The notes: generated from the letters alone by a model not told the origin. A stretch of DNA of 64,000 nucleotides from Chryseobacterium sp. (GCA_003248755.1 QFQW01000008.1:1-64000); one strand, 5' to 3'. Positions 44,871-53,478 are shown, numbered from the stretch's first letter. A program made the numbers and translations.

Positions 44871-45716
44871 ATGCAAGTTTTTTACGATAAAAGTTCATTA
44901 TCTCAATATATAGATTCTCAGAAGAGCCAAAACAAAAAGATAGGATTTGCTCCAACAATGGGTGCTTTGCATGCAGGACACATCTCTTTGTATGAAGAAG
45001 CGAGAAAGGAAAATGATCTTGTTATTTCTTCCATTTTCGTAAATCCTACACAATTCAACAATCCTGAAGATCTTGAAAAATATCCACGAACAGTAGATGA
45101 AGATATAAAAAAGCTTGAAAACTCCAAATTAGTCGATGCCGTTTACATCCCGAAAGTAAAGGATATCTATCCAAATGGAATGGCAAGAAAACATTACAAC
45201 TTCGGAGGAATAGAGAACAAAATGGAGGGCGCTGCCAGACCGGGACATTTTGATGGTGTGGGAACAGTTGTTGAAGAATTATTCCGACAAGTGAAACCGG
45301 ACAATGCCTATTTTGGCGAAAAAGATTTTCAGCAGATGAAGATTATTGAAAAATTAGTAGAACTTCTAAAACTTCATATTCACATTCATGGTGTAAAAAT
45401 CCACAGAGAAGACACCGGTTTAGCAATGAGCTCTAGAAACATGAGACTTTCTGAAGAAGAAAAACACGCCTCTGCTATTATATATAAAACCTTAAATCAA
45501 GTTAATGATTGGTTTGGAACAATTTCTATTCCCGAAATTAAAAATAAAGTTGAAGAAATATTCTCCAAAGAAAATATGGAATTGGAGTACTTCCTTGTTG
45601 CTAATGAGGAGACTCTGGAAGAAATCAATTCTGTTTCTAACGGAAAAAGCTATCGTGCTTTTATAGTTGTGAATGTTGGAAAAGTAAGATTAATTGACAA
45701 TTTACATTTGGATTGA
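44871..45716 (+). CDS. panC: Pantothenate synthetase
   Basis: PanC joins pantoate and beta-alanine using ATP, the last step to vitamin B5. The 281-residue protein is of normal length with the nucleotide-binding IGFAPTMGALHAGHISL (HxGH type, residues 24-40), IFVNPTQFNNPEDLEKYPRT, RPGHFDGVGTVV, FGEKDFQQ and AMSSRN. It is divergent from the GlgA-like gene. The upstream TAACTTTA (about 44844) is a one-mismatch -7 candidate. No panB or panD is adjacent. Confidence 0.97.
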   Translation: MQVFYDKSSLSQYIDSQKSQNKKIGFAPTMGALHAGHISLYEEARKENDLVISSIFVNPTQFNNPEDLEKYPRTVDEDIKKLENSKLVDAVYIPKVKDIYPNGMARKHYNFGGIENKMEGAARPGHFDGVGTVVEELFRQVKPDNAYFGEKDFQQMKIIEKLVELLKLHIHIHGVKIHREDTGLAMSSRNMRLSEEEKHASAIIYKTLNQVNDWFGTISIPEIKNKVEEIFSKENMELEYFLVANEETLEEINSVSNGKSYRAFIVVNVGKVRLIDNLHLD

Positions 45717-45734
45717 TACAAACCAAATAAGACA

Positions 45735-45764
45735 AAAAAAGAAGCTTCTTTTTCAAGAAGCTTC
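45735..45764 (-). terminator. Terminator of the tRNA-Lys transcript
   Basis: GAAGCTTCTT (45741-45750) and AAGAAGCTTC (45755-45764) form a perfect ten-base stem with a four-base loop. The seven T's follow on the minus strand only, so the site acts on the tRNA transcript, although it may also stop panC in part. Confidence 0.8.
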
Positions 45765-45815
45765 TACACCAAATCACAAAATATTAATATGAAAAAAATT
45801 TACTTGCGTAAATTG

Positions 45816-45888
45816 TGACCTGGCTGGGATTCGAACCCAGGACCCATACATTAAAAGTGTATTGCTCTACCAGCTGAGCTACCAGGTC
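45816..45888 (-). tRNA. tRNA-Lys (anticodon TTT)
   Basis: Read on the minus strand, the 73 bases fold as a normal cloverleaf: acceptor GACCTGG pairs with CCAGGTC, D arm AGCTCAGCTGGTAGAGC, anticodon stem ATACA/TGTAT around CTTTTAA (anticodon TTT), and T arm CTGGG-TTCGAAT-CCCAG. The discriminator is A and CCA is not encoded. It has its own promoter and terminator. Confidence 0.97.
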
Positions 45889-45934
45889 GGCCACATTTAG
45901 AACTTCAATATTACTATTTCGTTTTAAAGTGGTG

Positions 45935-45963
45935 CAAAGATAGGGCTTTTTTTAAAATCTCAA
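45935..45963 (-). promoter_or_regulatory. Promoter of tRNA-Lys
   Basis: On the minus strand TTG (45961-45963), an 18-base spacer and TATCTTTG (45935-45942) followed by C match the consensus. The start would lie about 40 bases before the tRNA 5' end. Confidence 0.65.
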
Positions 45964-45995
45964 AATTTTTTTAGAACTTTGTTCAAAATAAAATT

Positions 45996-46511
45996 ATGAT
46001 AATTTCTCTACTAGGATATATGGGAAGTGGTAAATCTCACGTTTCCAAAAACTTGAGCAAAAAATTAAATTTTTCATTAATTGACCTAGACCAAAAAATT
46101 TCTGAAGAACACCAGCTTTCTGTTTCCGAAATCTTTGAAAAACGGGGAGAAATATACTTTCGAAAAGAAGAAAATCGTATTCTTAGAGATATTCTTAATT
46201 CGGAAAACAATCTTATCCTAAGTCTTGGTGGGGGAACGCCCGTATATTATAATAATATGGACATCATCAACGAAAAATCAAAAAGTATCTTTCTAAGAGC
46301 CTCTGTCAATACACTGACTCAAAGATTACTTTTGAACAAACCTTCAAGACCGCTGATTGCAAAATTTGAAGATGATGAGATTCCGGAATTTGTAGCCAAA
46401 CATCTCTTTGAAAGAAATCCATTTTATTCCCAAGCGCATCATATTATTGATACCGATTCCAAGAAAGCTGAAGAAATTTCTGATGAGATTGCCAAGAAAC
46501 TCGGGCTCTAA
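45996..46511 (+). CDS. aroK: Shikimate kinase
   Basis: AroK phosphorylates shikimate in the aromatic amino acid pathway. The 171-residue protein has Walker A LGYMGSGKSHVS, the substrate-binding LIDLDQKISE and KRGEIYFRKEENR, the ILSLGGGTPVY loop and the lid arginine region LLLNKPSRPLIAK. Length is standard. A one-mismatch -7 element (GAACTTTG, 45974-45981) lies 14 bases before the ATG. Its stop overlaps the convergent S4 gene by 4 bases. Confidence 0.96.
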   Translation: MIISLLGYMGSGKSHVSKNLSKKLNFSLIDLDQKISEEHQLSVSEIFEKRGEIYFRKEENRILRDILNSENNLILSLGGGTPVYYNNMDIINEKSKSIFLRASVNTLTQRLLLNKPSRPLIAKFEDDEIPEFVAKHLFERNPFYSQAHHIIDTDSKKAEEISDEIAKKLGL

Positions 46512-46945
46512 TCCCCGTCTTCCTCATCATTTTTGAAAAATACATCCCAATCATCATCATCCATTTCTGAAGACGGGTTATTATCTGCCCCAAATCCATC
46601 CATATCTCGTCTGTCTTTTTTGGTAGGTCTTCCCAATCCTTTTTGACGATAGTAATCCTGAGATTCTTTTCGCATTCTTAAAATTTCGTATTGTTCTTTA
46701 TCAGTCATATCTACAACATAGATGGTGACTAGCTTTGCTCCTACTCTGCTTTTAGGGATATCGGTGACTTTGATTTTATAATCGATTTGATTTTTTTTGA
46801 CTTTGATAACATCGCCAACTTTCACTTCTTTGGATGATTTTACAATATTTTCGCCAATGCTTACTCTATTCTTTTTGATTTCATCTGTTGCAATTGTTCT
46901 TGTTTTATAAAACCTCACACTCCATAAAAATTTATCTATTCTCAT
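46508..46945 (-). CDS. S4-domain RNA-binding protein (Hsp15/HslR-like)
   Basis: The 145-residue protein begins with an S4 domain, MRIDKFLWSVRFYKTRTIAT, then IKKNRVSIGENIVKSSKEVK and VGDVIKVKK, as in Hsp15, which binds stalled 50S subunits carrying nascent chains. The C-terminal part holds a basic GLGRPTKKDRRD and an acidic tail (SSEMDDDDWDVFFKNDEEDGD region). The role as a ribosome-rescue factor is inferred from the family. It converges on aroK with a four-base overlap. Confidence 0.9.
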   Translation of the reverse strand: MRIDKFLWSVRFYKTRTIATDEIKKNRVSIGENIVKSSKEVKVGDVIKVKKNQIDYKIKVTDIPKSRVGAKLVTIYVVDMTDKEQYEILRMRKESQDYYRQKGLGRPTKKDRRDMDGFGADNNPSSEMDDDDWDVFFKNDEEDGD

Positions 46946-46954
46946 AATTTTTTA

Positions 46955-46962
46955 TACTTTTG
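46955..46962 (+). promoter_or_regulatory. -7 element of the FKBP-like lipoprotein gene
   Basis: TACTTTTG matches TAnnTTTG exactly, 40 bases before the ATG at 47003. No good -33 TTG is visible. It lies in the short divergent gap to the S4 gene. Confidence 0.5.
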
Positions 46963-47002
46963 TCTCGTTAAAAATTAATTGCAATTTAACACTAAATAAA
47001 AA

Positions 47003-47746
47003 ATGAAGAAAATACTTTTAGGAATTGCTCTTTCTGTAGTTGTACTACAAAGCTGCAAGAAGGATCGTGACGAAGAAGAGATTGTAGTTATTCCTGTAGC
47101 TGACCAAAATGCTTATGACGATGCTGCGGCTATAAAATTCATGGATTCTAATTACTTCAATGATAAAGGTGTTATCACTGCATTTGACGACACTGTCACC
47201 ACTGATGATAATTACCCTAAATTGTCTTCCTATCCACATGAGACTTTACCGTCTGGTGTTATTTATATAAAAAGAGAAGAATCTTTTCAACCAAATCCAG
47301 GTAAGGAAATTGCAGCATCGGATGTGATCAGTATAATGCAGGTAACAAAAACTTACATCGCAACGAAAACCGATGATAAAATTGCCTATGCTAACGAAGC
47401 CACCTTTATCAATAATATTACAACATCCGGTGTTCCAAGTACAGATCCAGCTTATTTTTATGTAAAGCAATCAGTTTTAGACGCCTATAACGCAGCTCAT
47501 AGTACCGCAACTGTTGGAAGAGATTTCTATGAAATAGAAGGTTTACAAGAAGGGCTGAAACACTTCAGATCTTTCGACAATCTAGATCCCGCAACGGATT
47601 ATAATATGCAAGGTGTGATTATTGTTCCATCAAGAGCTGCATATGCCAGAGATAACACAATATACGGAACTATATACGCAAACAGAAGTTTTGTTTTTAA
47701 CTTCCAGCTTTATAATACCAGAACCAGATTGGACAATGAAAAATAA
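47003..47746 (+). CDS. Lipoprotein with a degenerate FKBP-like domain
   Basis: The 247-residue protein has a lipoprotein signal (VVLQSC, Cys18) and a Lys/Asp/Glu-rich linker. Its C-terminal half has the order of an FKBP-type prolyl isomerase: EIEGLQEGLKHF, then a gap and GVIIVPSRAAYAR, which recalls the family's GL..GM..G....iPs.laYG, and a last strand FVFNFQLYNTR. Several active-site aromatics are not recognisable, so isomerase activity is uncertain. Related flavobacterial lipoproteins (for example GldI) assist secretion or gliding; whether this one does is unknown. It stands alone before a terminator. Confidence 0.65.
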   Translation: MKKILLGIALSVVVLQSCKKDRDEEEIVVIPVADQNAYDDAAAIKFMDSNYFNDKGVITAFDDTVTTDDNYPKLSSYPHETLPSGVIYIKREESFQPNPGKEIAASDVISIMQVTKTYIATKTDDKIAYANEATFINNITTSGVPSTDPAYFYVKQSVLDAYNAAHSTATVGRDFYEIEGLQEGLKHFRSFDNLDPATDYNMQGVIIVPSRAAYARDNTIYGTIYANRSFVFNFQLYNTRTRLDNEK

Positions 47747-47766
47747 TTTTTTTGTTTCATCTAAAT

Positions 47767-47806
47767 AAAAAAGAGAGGCGTTTCAATGATGAACGTCTCT
47801 CTTTTT
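47767..47806. terminator. Bidirectional terminator between converging genes
   Basis: AAAGAGAGGCGTT and AACGTCTCTCTTT form a 13-base stem (one G-T pair) around a nine-base loop, with A and T runs outside. It serves the lipoprotein (plus) and mtaB (minus). Confidence 0.88.
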
Positions 47807-47825
47807 ATAATATATTTTTTGATTT

Positions 47826-49184
47826 CTAAATTTTCGCCAGAAAATCTTCGAATCGGGTTTCTTTGATAGAAACATTACCCTCTTCTGTTATTTTATCTAA
47901 AACAATCATCTCAATTTGATTGACAGATTTCTCATCAAATGGCTTTGAAACTCTGACATAGTTTTCTGTAAACCCATACATCATCCCGTTTTTGTTCTCG
48001 TGTTCCCACAAAACAGGAAGTTTCTTTCCTAATTGTGTTCTGTAGAATTCCATTTTCTTTTTTTCGGAAAGGATTCTCAGCATTTTGTTACGTCTTTTTC
48101 TTTCGGGAATCGGAACAGTACCTTGCATTTCGGCAGCTTCGGTATTTTCTCTTTCAGAATAAGTGAAAACGTGAAGATAACTGATTGGCAAATCATTTAG
48201 GAAATTATAAGTTTCCATAAACAACTCTTCTGTCTCTCCAGGGAATCCCACAATCACATCTACACCAATCGCTGCGTCCGGCATTACTTCCCTGATTTTA
48301 CTAACTCGGTTGAAATATAATTTTGTTAAATAACGACGCTTCATCTTCTTCAGCAATTCATCACTTCCCGATTGAAGCGGAATATGAAAATGCGGAACAA
48401 AGCTTCTGCTTCTGGAAACCAGATCGATGCTTTCATCTTTCAGAAGATTTGGCTCTATTGAAGAAATTCTGATTCTTTCGATACCTTCGACTTTGTCTAA
48501 TTCAGAAATCAAATCCAGAAAAGTATGTTCGTGTTTTTTATTTCCGAATTCTCCTTTTCCGTAATCTCCGATATTAACTCCCGTAAGAACAATTTCTTTA
48601 ATATCTTTTGCAGCAATTTCTTTTGCATTCGCCACTACATTATCAATAGTATCAGAACGGGAAATACCCCTAGCCAAAGGAATTGTGCAATAAGTACATT
48701 TATAATCACAACCATCCTGAACTTTCAAAAAAGCTCTGGTTCTATCTCCAATGGAATATGAACCGACGAAAAAATCGGCTTCATCTATTTCACAAGAATG
48801 GATTTGAGCGTAACTTTCAGATTTCTCCAAATCATCCAGATAACTCAGAATATTGAATTTTTCTTTGGCTCCTAATACCAAATCCACACCTTCGATTCCA
48901 GAAATTTCTTCTGGTTTCAACTGTGCATAACAACCTATAATCGCAACCAAACCTTCCGGATTAGCTTTCGCAGCACGCTTCACGTGAAGTTTACATTCCT
49001 TATCTGCATTTTCCGTTACAGAACAAGTATTGATAATATAAACTTTCGCAGGTTCATCAAAATTAACTTTCTGATAACCTGCATCTGTTAGTGTTCGTGC
49101 AATAGTGGAAGTCTCTGCAAAGTTGAGTTTGCAGCCAAGTGTATGAAAAGCAACGGTTTTCGGTTGTGAATTGACATCTGACAT
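47826..49184 (-). CDS. mtaB: tRNA t6A37 methylthiotransferase MtaB
   Basis: MtaB adds a methylthio group to t6A at position 37 of tRNAs that read ANN codons. The 452-residue protein is a radical-SAM enzyme. The N-terminal domain has three cysteines (C18, C54, C85: HTLGCKLN, INTCSVT, IGCYAQ) for one cluster; CxxxCxxC at C159-C166 (DGCDYKCTYC) binds the SAM cluster. PDAAIGVDVIVGFPGET follows and a TRAM-like end. Its HTLGCKLN opening fits MtaB better than MiaB or RimO. A strong promoter lies directly before the start. Confidence 0.95.
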   Translation of the reverse strand: MSDVNSQPKTVAFHTLGCKLNFAETSTIARTLTDAGYQKVNFDEPAKVYIINTCSVTENADKECKLHVKRAAKANPEGLVAIIGCYAQLKPEEISGIEGVDLVLGAKEKFNILSYLDDLEKSESYAQIHSCEIDEADFFVGSYSIGDRTRAFLKVQDGCDYKCTYCTIPLARGISRSDTIDNVVANAKEIAAKDIKEIVLTGVNIGDYGKGEFGNKKHEHTFLDLISELDKVEGIERIRISSIEPNLLKDESIDLVSRSRSFVPHFHIPLQSGSDELLKKMKRRYLTKLYFNRVSKIREVMPDAAIGVDVIVGFPGETEELFMETYNFLNDLPISYLHVFTYSERENTEAAEMQGTVPIPERKRRNKMLRILSEKKKMEFYRTQLGKKLPVLWEHENKNGMMYGFTENYVRVSKPFDEKSVNQIEMIVLDKITEEGNVSIKETRFEDFLAKI

Positions 49185-49191
49185 AAGTCTG

Positions 49192-49223
49192 CAAAGTTAT
49201 TAATAAAATCCAAATCATTCCAA
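49192..49223 (-). promoter_or_regulatory. Promoter of mtaB, giving a nearly leaderless mRNA
   Basis: On the minus strand TTG (49221-49223), a 21-base spacer and TAACTTTG (49192-49199) followed by C match the consensus. The -7 box ends 7 bases before the ATG (49184), so transcription should start at or next to the start codon. Confidence 0.68.
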
Positions 49224-49260
49224 ATGAAGGATTTTTCCGAATCTAGAATTAATTAAACCA

Positions 49261-49287
49261 AAAAAATCCGGCTTTAAAAACCGGATT
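49261..49287 (-). terminator. Terminator after the DUF6496 gene
   Basis: AATCCGG and CCGGATT form a seven-base stem around a nine-base loop, with a T run on the minus-strand side, three bases after the DUF6496 stop. Confidence 0.75.
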
Positions 49288-49290
49288 CTA

Positions 49291-49479
49291 TTATTTTGAT
49301 TTTTTTTGTTTTGGAACTTTCAAGCCTGCTTCTTTTGCTTCGGAAATTCCGATAGCGATGGCTTGCTTTCTGTCTTTTACTTTGTCTCCAGAACTGGATT
49401 TCAGTTTTCCTTCTTTGAACTCCTTCATCACTTTTCCAACTTTGTCCTGGGCTTTTTCTGAGTATTTTTTAGTTGTCAT
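49291..49479 (-). CDS. DUF6496 small basic protein
   Basis: The 62-residue protein begins TTKKYSEKAQDKVGKVMKEF and contains LKSSSGDKVKDRKQAIAIGI and SEAKEAGL, the pattern of DUF6496, a small family found in many bacteria. It is highly basic with a helical, nucleic-acid-binding look, but the function is unknown. It starts two bases after the end of the gene at 49482-49961, so both are probably cotranscribed. Confidence 0.8.
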   Translation of the reverse strand: MTTKKYSEKAQDKVGKVMKEFKEGKLKSSSGDKVKDRKQAIAIGISEAKEAGLKVPKQKKSK

Positions 49480-49481
49480 AA

Positions 49482-49961
49482 TTATTCTGGTATTTTTGGA
49501 ACTTCAACTGCCAATTCATATACTTTGGTATGCATCAGATATTTGGAACGTTCACGAGAAGTTACTTCCTGAAATTCGTCTTTAAAAAGAACAATTACCG
49601 CATCTTCTTCAATCTGCCAGTCTGCATCCGAAAAATATTTCTCGTCCGGACTTTTCTCCTTCAATTCATTTTTTCGTTCTTTCAAACGTTCTGCAACTTC
49701 CTGGAAACCTTCATCGGAAGAATGTAGAATTCTATAATCTGGTCCGGCAAATGCTTTATAATATTTATTTTCAGCCAAAAGATTTTGAGAAGAATCTTCT
49801 ACAGGATTATCATTTCCGTCTAAAAAACCTACTTCTATTAATTTCCCATTTCTCTCTTCAGCAAATTTTTTGGCTTCTACAACAGATTTAAAGCCAGTGT
49901 AAAGATTACTGTTATCAAATCCATATTTGGTAAGTCTTTCTACTATATTTTCCGATTCCAT
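49482..49961 (-). CDS. Hypothetical acidic cytoplasmic protein
   Basis: The 159-residue protein is rich in Glu, Lys and Asp and has no signal peptide or membrane segment. It shows NLYTGFKSVVEAKKFAEERNGKL near the start and AGPDYRILHSSDEGF in the middle, then a charged helix (AERLKERKNELKEKSPDEKY). I do not recognise the family. It lies 27 bases after the end of the upstream minus-strand gene and just before the DUF6496 gene, so it may belong to a small stress-related operon; this is inference from spacing. Confidence 0.65.
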   Translation of the reverse strand: MESENIVERLTKYGFDNSNLYTGFKSVVEAKKFAEERNGKLIEVGFLDGNDNPVEDSSQNLLAENKYYKAFAGPDYRILHSSDEGFQEVAERLKERKNELKEKSPDEKYFSDADWQIEEDAVIVLFKDEFQEVTSRERSKYLMHTKVYELAVEVPKIPE

Positions 49962-49988
49962 AATTTATATTATTGTGATTAATTAATA

Positions 49989-50312
49989 TTAATGATGTCT
50001 TACACCTCGATTGTGATAGTTCACATTTCTGTCAATTGGATTTTGGTTATTTATGTAAGCTTTATTATTAAGATGAGAATCTATCTTATTATTGGCATCA
50101 TTTAAAAGCTCGGGTGTTCTGAAATGCAATTTCCTACCATTTTTAAATATTTCACCTTCCGCATTTCTATACATCTCATCTTTTTGATATTTGTTACCGT
50201 CTGGTGCGATGAAGCTATTTCCTTGCTTCTTATTTTTCTTTCTCAACTCATTTAATAGAACCAATGTTCCAGCTGCAGCAAATCCCAAAGCAACTTTTAT
50301 CGTATTTTTCAT
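49989..50312 (-). CDS. Hypothetical small membrane-anchored protein
   Basis: The 107-residue protein has one N-terminal hydrophobic segment (VALGFAAAGTLVLLNEL, about 7-23) followed by a basic stretch and a polar tail rich in Asn, His and Arg (ending in RGVRHH). It may be anchored in the inner membrane. I do not recognise the family. It is the first of three closely spaced minus-strand small genes. Confidence 0.6.
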   Translation of the reverse strand: MKNTIKVALGFAAAGTLVLLNELRKKNKKQGNSFIAPDGNKYQKDEMYRNAEGEIFKNGRKLHFRTPELLNDANNKIDSHLNNKAYINNQNPIDRNVNYHNRGVRHH

Positions 50313-50577
50313 ATGATTATTTTCTAATTATAAAAACAAAAGTTCTGCCAAAATTTACATAAACAGCAATTTACAACCATTCAAAAAATTTTATGTTATC
50401 AAAATATTAAAGAAGTCTTGGCTACTAAACCAATAATTTATGTAACATTTTGGATTATGCTAAAAACATCTGCCAATTTGACCTGAACAAAAGAGCATTT
50501 TATTAAGAATTTTTTAAAAATGGTTAAACTTCGTTAAAAGTGTAACACTAAGTTTTTAGTTCATACTAATTTAGCAT

Positions 50578-50585
50578 TAAATTTG
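50578..50585 (+). promoter_or_regulatory. -7 element of the HtrA-type protease gene
   Basis: TAAATTTG matches TAnnTTTG exactly, 27 bases before the ATG at 50612; a TTT, not TTG, lies at -33. The rest of the 299-base gap from 50313 holds no ORF I credit and no clear hairpin. It is AT-rich and divergent on both sides. Confidence 0.45.
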
Positions 50586-50611
50586 TGTAACAAAAATCTC
50601 AGAATAAAGAA

Positions 50612-52144
50612 ATGAATATCAAGATGAAGAATACATTAAAAAAACTAATGCCTTTTGCATTGACCGGAGTTATCTCTGGAGCAACGGTTTTCGGAGCTAG
50701 TCAATATTTCAGCCACGAAAATAATGGAGAAGATTTCTCATATTTCACAACAGCTTCTAAAAAGTCATCTTTTGTAGGAATGAGTTCTGCAACTGGAGAC
50801 GATTTTGTAAAAGCATCAAAAACTACAGTTCCTGCGGTTGTAACAATCAAAAATTATCAGGACAGAGCAACTCAGAGAATGCCAGACAACGATATGTTTG
50901 ATTTCTTTTTCGGACCTGGCAATAGTCCTTTTGGAGGTGGTCAGCAAAGACAGCAGCAGCCACCTAAAAACATGCCGTCCGGATTAGGTTCCGGTGTTAT
51001 TATTTCACCAGATGGTTATATTATTTCCAACAATCATGTTGTAGCTGGTGCTAATAAATTAGAAGTTGTATTGAGCAACAAAAAATCTTACATCGCAACT
51101 CTAATTGGAACTGACCCAAATACAGATATCTCCCTTCTTAAAATTGAAGAAAAGGGTCTGCCTTACCTCAACTTTGCCAACTCAGATATGGTCGAGGTTG
51201 GACAATGGGTTTTGGCTGTAGGAAATCCTCTTGGACTTAATTCTACTGTAACTGCGGGAATCGTTTCTGCAAAAGGAAGAAGTATCGATATCCTAAGCCA
51301 ACAATCCAGAACACCCATTGAAAGCTTTATCCAAACGGATGCGGCTATCAACCCGGGAAACAGTGGAGGTGCTTTGGTAAATGTGAACGGAGATTTGATC
51401 GGAATTAATACCGCAATTCAATCTAAAACTGGATATTATGAAGGTTACGGATTTGCTGTTCCTTCTAACTTGGCAAGAAAAATTGTTGAGGATATCAAAA
51501 AATTCGGATTGGTACAAAGAGGTTTCCTTGGAATCGGTAGTTTAGATTTATCTAATGATATGCAGGTTGCGGCTTACAATCAGAAAAATAAATCTAATCT
51601 AAAAGTTGGTGATGGTGTTTACGTAACCGAAACTACATCTAAAAGTGGTGCTGAGGATGCAGGAATCAAACCTGGGGATATCGTTACAAAAATCGACAAT
51701 ACAGATATTAGCAGTTTTGCTGACCTATCTTTCGCTATCGGAAGCAGAAGACCTGGTGATAAAGTCACTGTAACTTACACCAGAAACGGAAAACCAAACA
51801 CTGTAACTGTTACATTGAAAGACCAGAAAGGCGGAACCTCTTCCAGAAGTAAAGACGACCTAACTGTAACTGAAAAAATAGGTTCAGAGTTTGAGCCATT
51901 AAGCGAAAGAGTAAAAACGGACTACGGTTTGGAAAGCGGCGTAATTGCAAAAAATGTGGTTGAAGGTAGCGAGATGGACAAAATTGGAGTCGTTGATAAT
52001 TACATTGTAATGGAAATCAATGGAAAACCCGTTAATTCTCAGAAAGATGTTGAAAAGATCCTAAACAATTATAAAGGAAATGTTCAGGTAAAATATGTAG
52101 ATGCTTACGGAAGAATTACAACTAGAGGTTTCAAATTGCAATAA
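50612..52144 (+). CDS. htrA: Do/HtrA-family periplasmic serine protease
   Basis: The protease and chaperone deals with misfolded envelope proteins. The 510-residue protein has an N-terminal membrane segment or uncleaved signal (about 14-32), a Gly/Gln/Pro-rich LA-loop region (FFGPGNSPFGGGQQRQQQPP), a chymotrypsin-like domain with the triad His (IISNNHVVAG), Asp (NTDISLLKI) and Ser (INPGNSGGALV), and two PDZ domains (GVYVTETTSKSGAEDAGIKP; SGVIAKNVVEGSEMDKIGVV). The ATG at 50624 is an alternative start. It has its own promoter and a strong terminator. Confidence 0.96.
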   Translation: MNIKMKNTLKKLMPFALTGVISGATVFGASQYFSHENNGEDFSYFTTASKKSSFVGMSSATGDDFVKASKTTVPAVVTIKNYQDRATQRMPDNDMFDFFFGPGNSPFGGGQQRQQQPPKNMPSGLGSGVIISPDGYIISNNHVVAGANKLEVVLSNKKSYIATLIGTDPNTDISLLKIEEKGLPYLNFANSDMVEVGQWVLAVGNPLGLNSTVTAGIVSAKGRSIDILSQQSRTPIESFIQTDAAINPGNSGGALVNVNGDLIGINTAIQSKTGYYEGYGFAVPSNLARKIVEDIKKFGLVQRGFLGIGSLDLSNDMQVAAYNQKNKSNLKVGDGVYVTETTSKSGAEDAGIKPGDIVTKIDNTDISSFADLSFAIGSRRPGDKVTVTYTRNGKPNTVTVTLKDQKGGTSSRSKDDLTVTEKIGSEFEPLSERVKTDYGLESGVIAKNVVEGSEMDKIGVVDNYIVMEINGKPVNSQKDVEKILNNYKGNVQVKYVDAYGRITTRGFKLQ

Positions 52145-52181
52145 GTAAACAGATATTAGAGTCATTCTAAAATATAATTTT

Positions 52182-52214
52182 GAAAGCCATTTGTAAAGAA
52201 TGGCTTTCTTTTTT
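52182..52214 (+). terminator. Terminator after the HtrA-type gene
   Basis: GAAAGCCATT and AATGGCTTTC form a perfect ten-base stem around a seven-base loop and are followed by six T's. A -7 match for the next gene (TAAATTTG, 52218-52225) begins right after the T run. Confidence 0.9.
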
Positions 52215-52242
52215 GGATAAATTTGCAATTCTAAAATAAAAG

Positions 52243-53451
52243 GTGAAATTTTTCAATTCTTACATTAATACTTTCAAAGGCCTGTCCAGAGAAGCCTGGA
52301 TGCTTTCTATCGTGATGCTCATCAACCGCTCCGGATCGATGGTTTTGCCGTTTTTGGGAGTCTATATGACAGACCATTTGAAGTTTTCTCTGGAAAATGC
52401 AGGAATCGTATTAAGCTTTTATGGCATTGGTTCCGTTATCGGTTCGTGGTTGGGCGGTTATCTCACAGATAAATTCGGGGAATATTATATCCAGAGCTGG
52501 AGTTTATTTCTAAGTGCACCGATATTTTTAATAATACCATTTTTTCCAAGTGTGGAAATGATGGCTGTTCTGATATTTCTTCAGAGTACAATCAGCGATA
52601 CATTTCGACCAGCGAATTCGGTGGCGATTACAAAATATGCAAGACCAGAAAATCTAACGAAAGCTTTTTCTCTTAACAGAATGGCAGTCAATCTGGGTTT
52701 TTCGATTGGTCCGGCTTTGGGTGGTGTTTTATCCGGGATCTCTTATAATTTTCTATTTGTTTTCAATTTTATAGGTGCGGTAATTGCCGGGATTATCTAT
52801 GTCATCTTTTTCCGAAAAAGAAACAAAATCTTCCGTGAGAAAAAGAAATCCGAAACATCTGAAGTTGTTAAGAAAACCGGAAAGTCACCTTATAAGGACT
52901 ATCCGTTTTTGCTTTATAGTCTTCTATGTACTGTTTTTGCGATTTGTTTTTTCCAGTTTTTCAATACAATTCCTTTGTTTTATAAAGACGTTGCTAAGTT
53001 GAGTCAAAGTACAATTGGATTTATTTTAGGTTACAGCGGATTTATCATTGTATTGCTGGAAATGCCTTTGGTAAGCATTGCTGAAAGAACGTTGAAGATT
53101 CCTCAGATTTTGTTTTTGGGAGCGGTATTAGCTGGATTATCCTATTTGGTGTTGGTATTTGGAAGTAGTATTGTTTGGTTGATTCTGTCTATGACGGTTT
53201 TGTGTATCGCGGAGATTTGGGCATTACCTTTTATGTCAACAGTGACAGCTCTTCGTTCAGAAAATGGAAACAAAGGTGCTTATATGGGCGTGAATGGTAT
53301 TGCATTTTCCTTTTCATTCATTATTACACCGTTTCTGGGAACTTATATTGTGAGCCGATTTGGGTTTGATAGTTTGTGGATTGGTTCTTTTGTAATTTTG
53401 ACTTTGACTTCATTATTAATTTTTCTCATTGTCAAAAAAATGATAAAATAA
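52243..53451 (+). CDS. MFS transporter
   Basis: The 402-residue protein has about 12 hydrophobic segments with the MFS loop motif GGYLTDKFGEYY between helices 2 and 3, and a repeat of the pattern in the second half (MNGIAFSFSFIITP region). It looks like a drug-efflux permease of the MdtH/YfcJ-type DHA1 group. The start is a GTG at 52243; it is supported by the -7 element TAAATTTG at 52218-52225 and by the need to include the first hydrophobic segment. The substrate is unknown. Confidence 0.85.
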   Translation: MKFFNSYINTFKGLSREAWMLSIVMLINRSGSMVLPFLGVYMTDHLKFSLENAGIVLSFYGIGSVIGSWLGGYLTDKFGEYYIQSWSLFLSAPIFLIIPFFPSVEMMAVLIFLQSTISDTFRPANSVAITKYARPENLTKAFSLNRMAVNLGFSIGPALGGVLSGISYNFLFVFNFIGAVIAGIIYVIFFRKRNKIFREKKKSETSEVVKKTGKSPYKDYPFLLYSLLCTVFAICFFQFFNTIPLFYKDVAKLSQSTIGFILGYSGFIIVLLEMPLVSIAERTLKIPQILFLGAVLAGLSYLVLVFGSSIVWLILSMTVLCIAEIWALPFMSTVTALRSENGNKGAYMGVNGIAFSFSFIITPFLGTYIVSRFGFDSLWIGSFVILTLTSLLIFLIVKKMIK

Positions 53452-53478
53452 AAGCCTTCTCAAATATGAGAAGACCTT
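53451..53478. terminator. Imperfect bidirectional terminator between converging genes
   Basis: CTTCTCA (53456-53462) and TGAGAAG (53467-53473) pair perfectly around a four-base loop. Outer AAAG/CTTT bases extend the stem with a mismatch and a bulge. It lies between the MFS stop and the YceI gene end. Confidence 0.65.
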
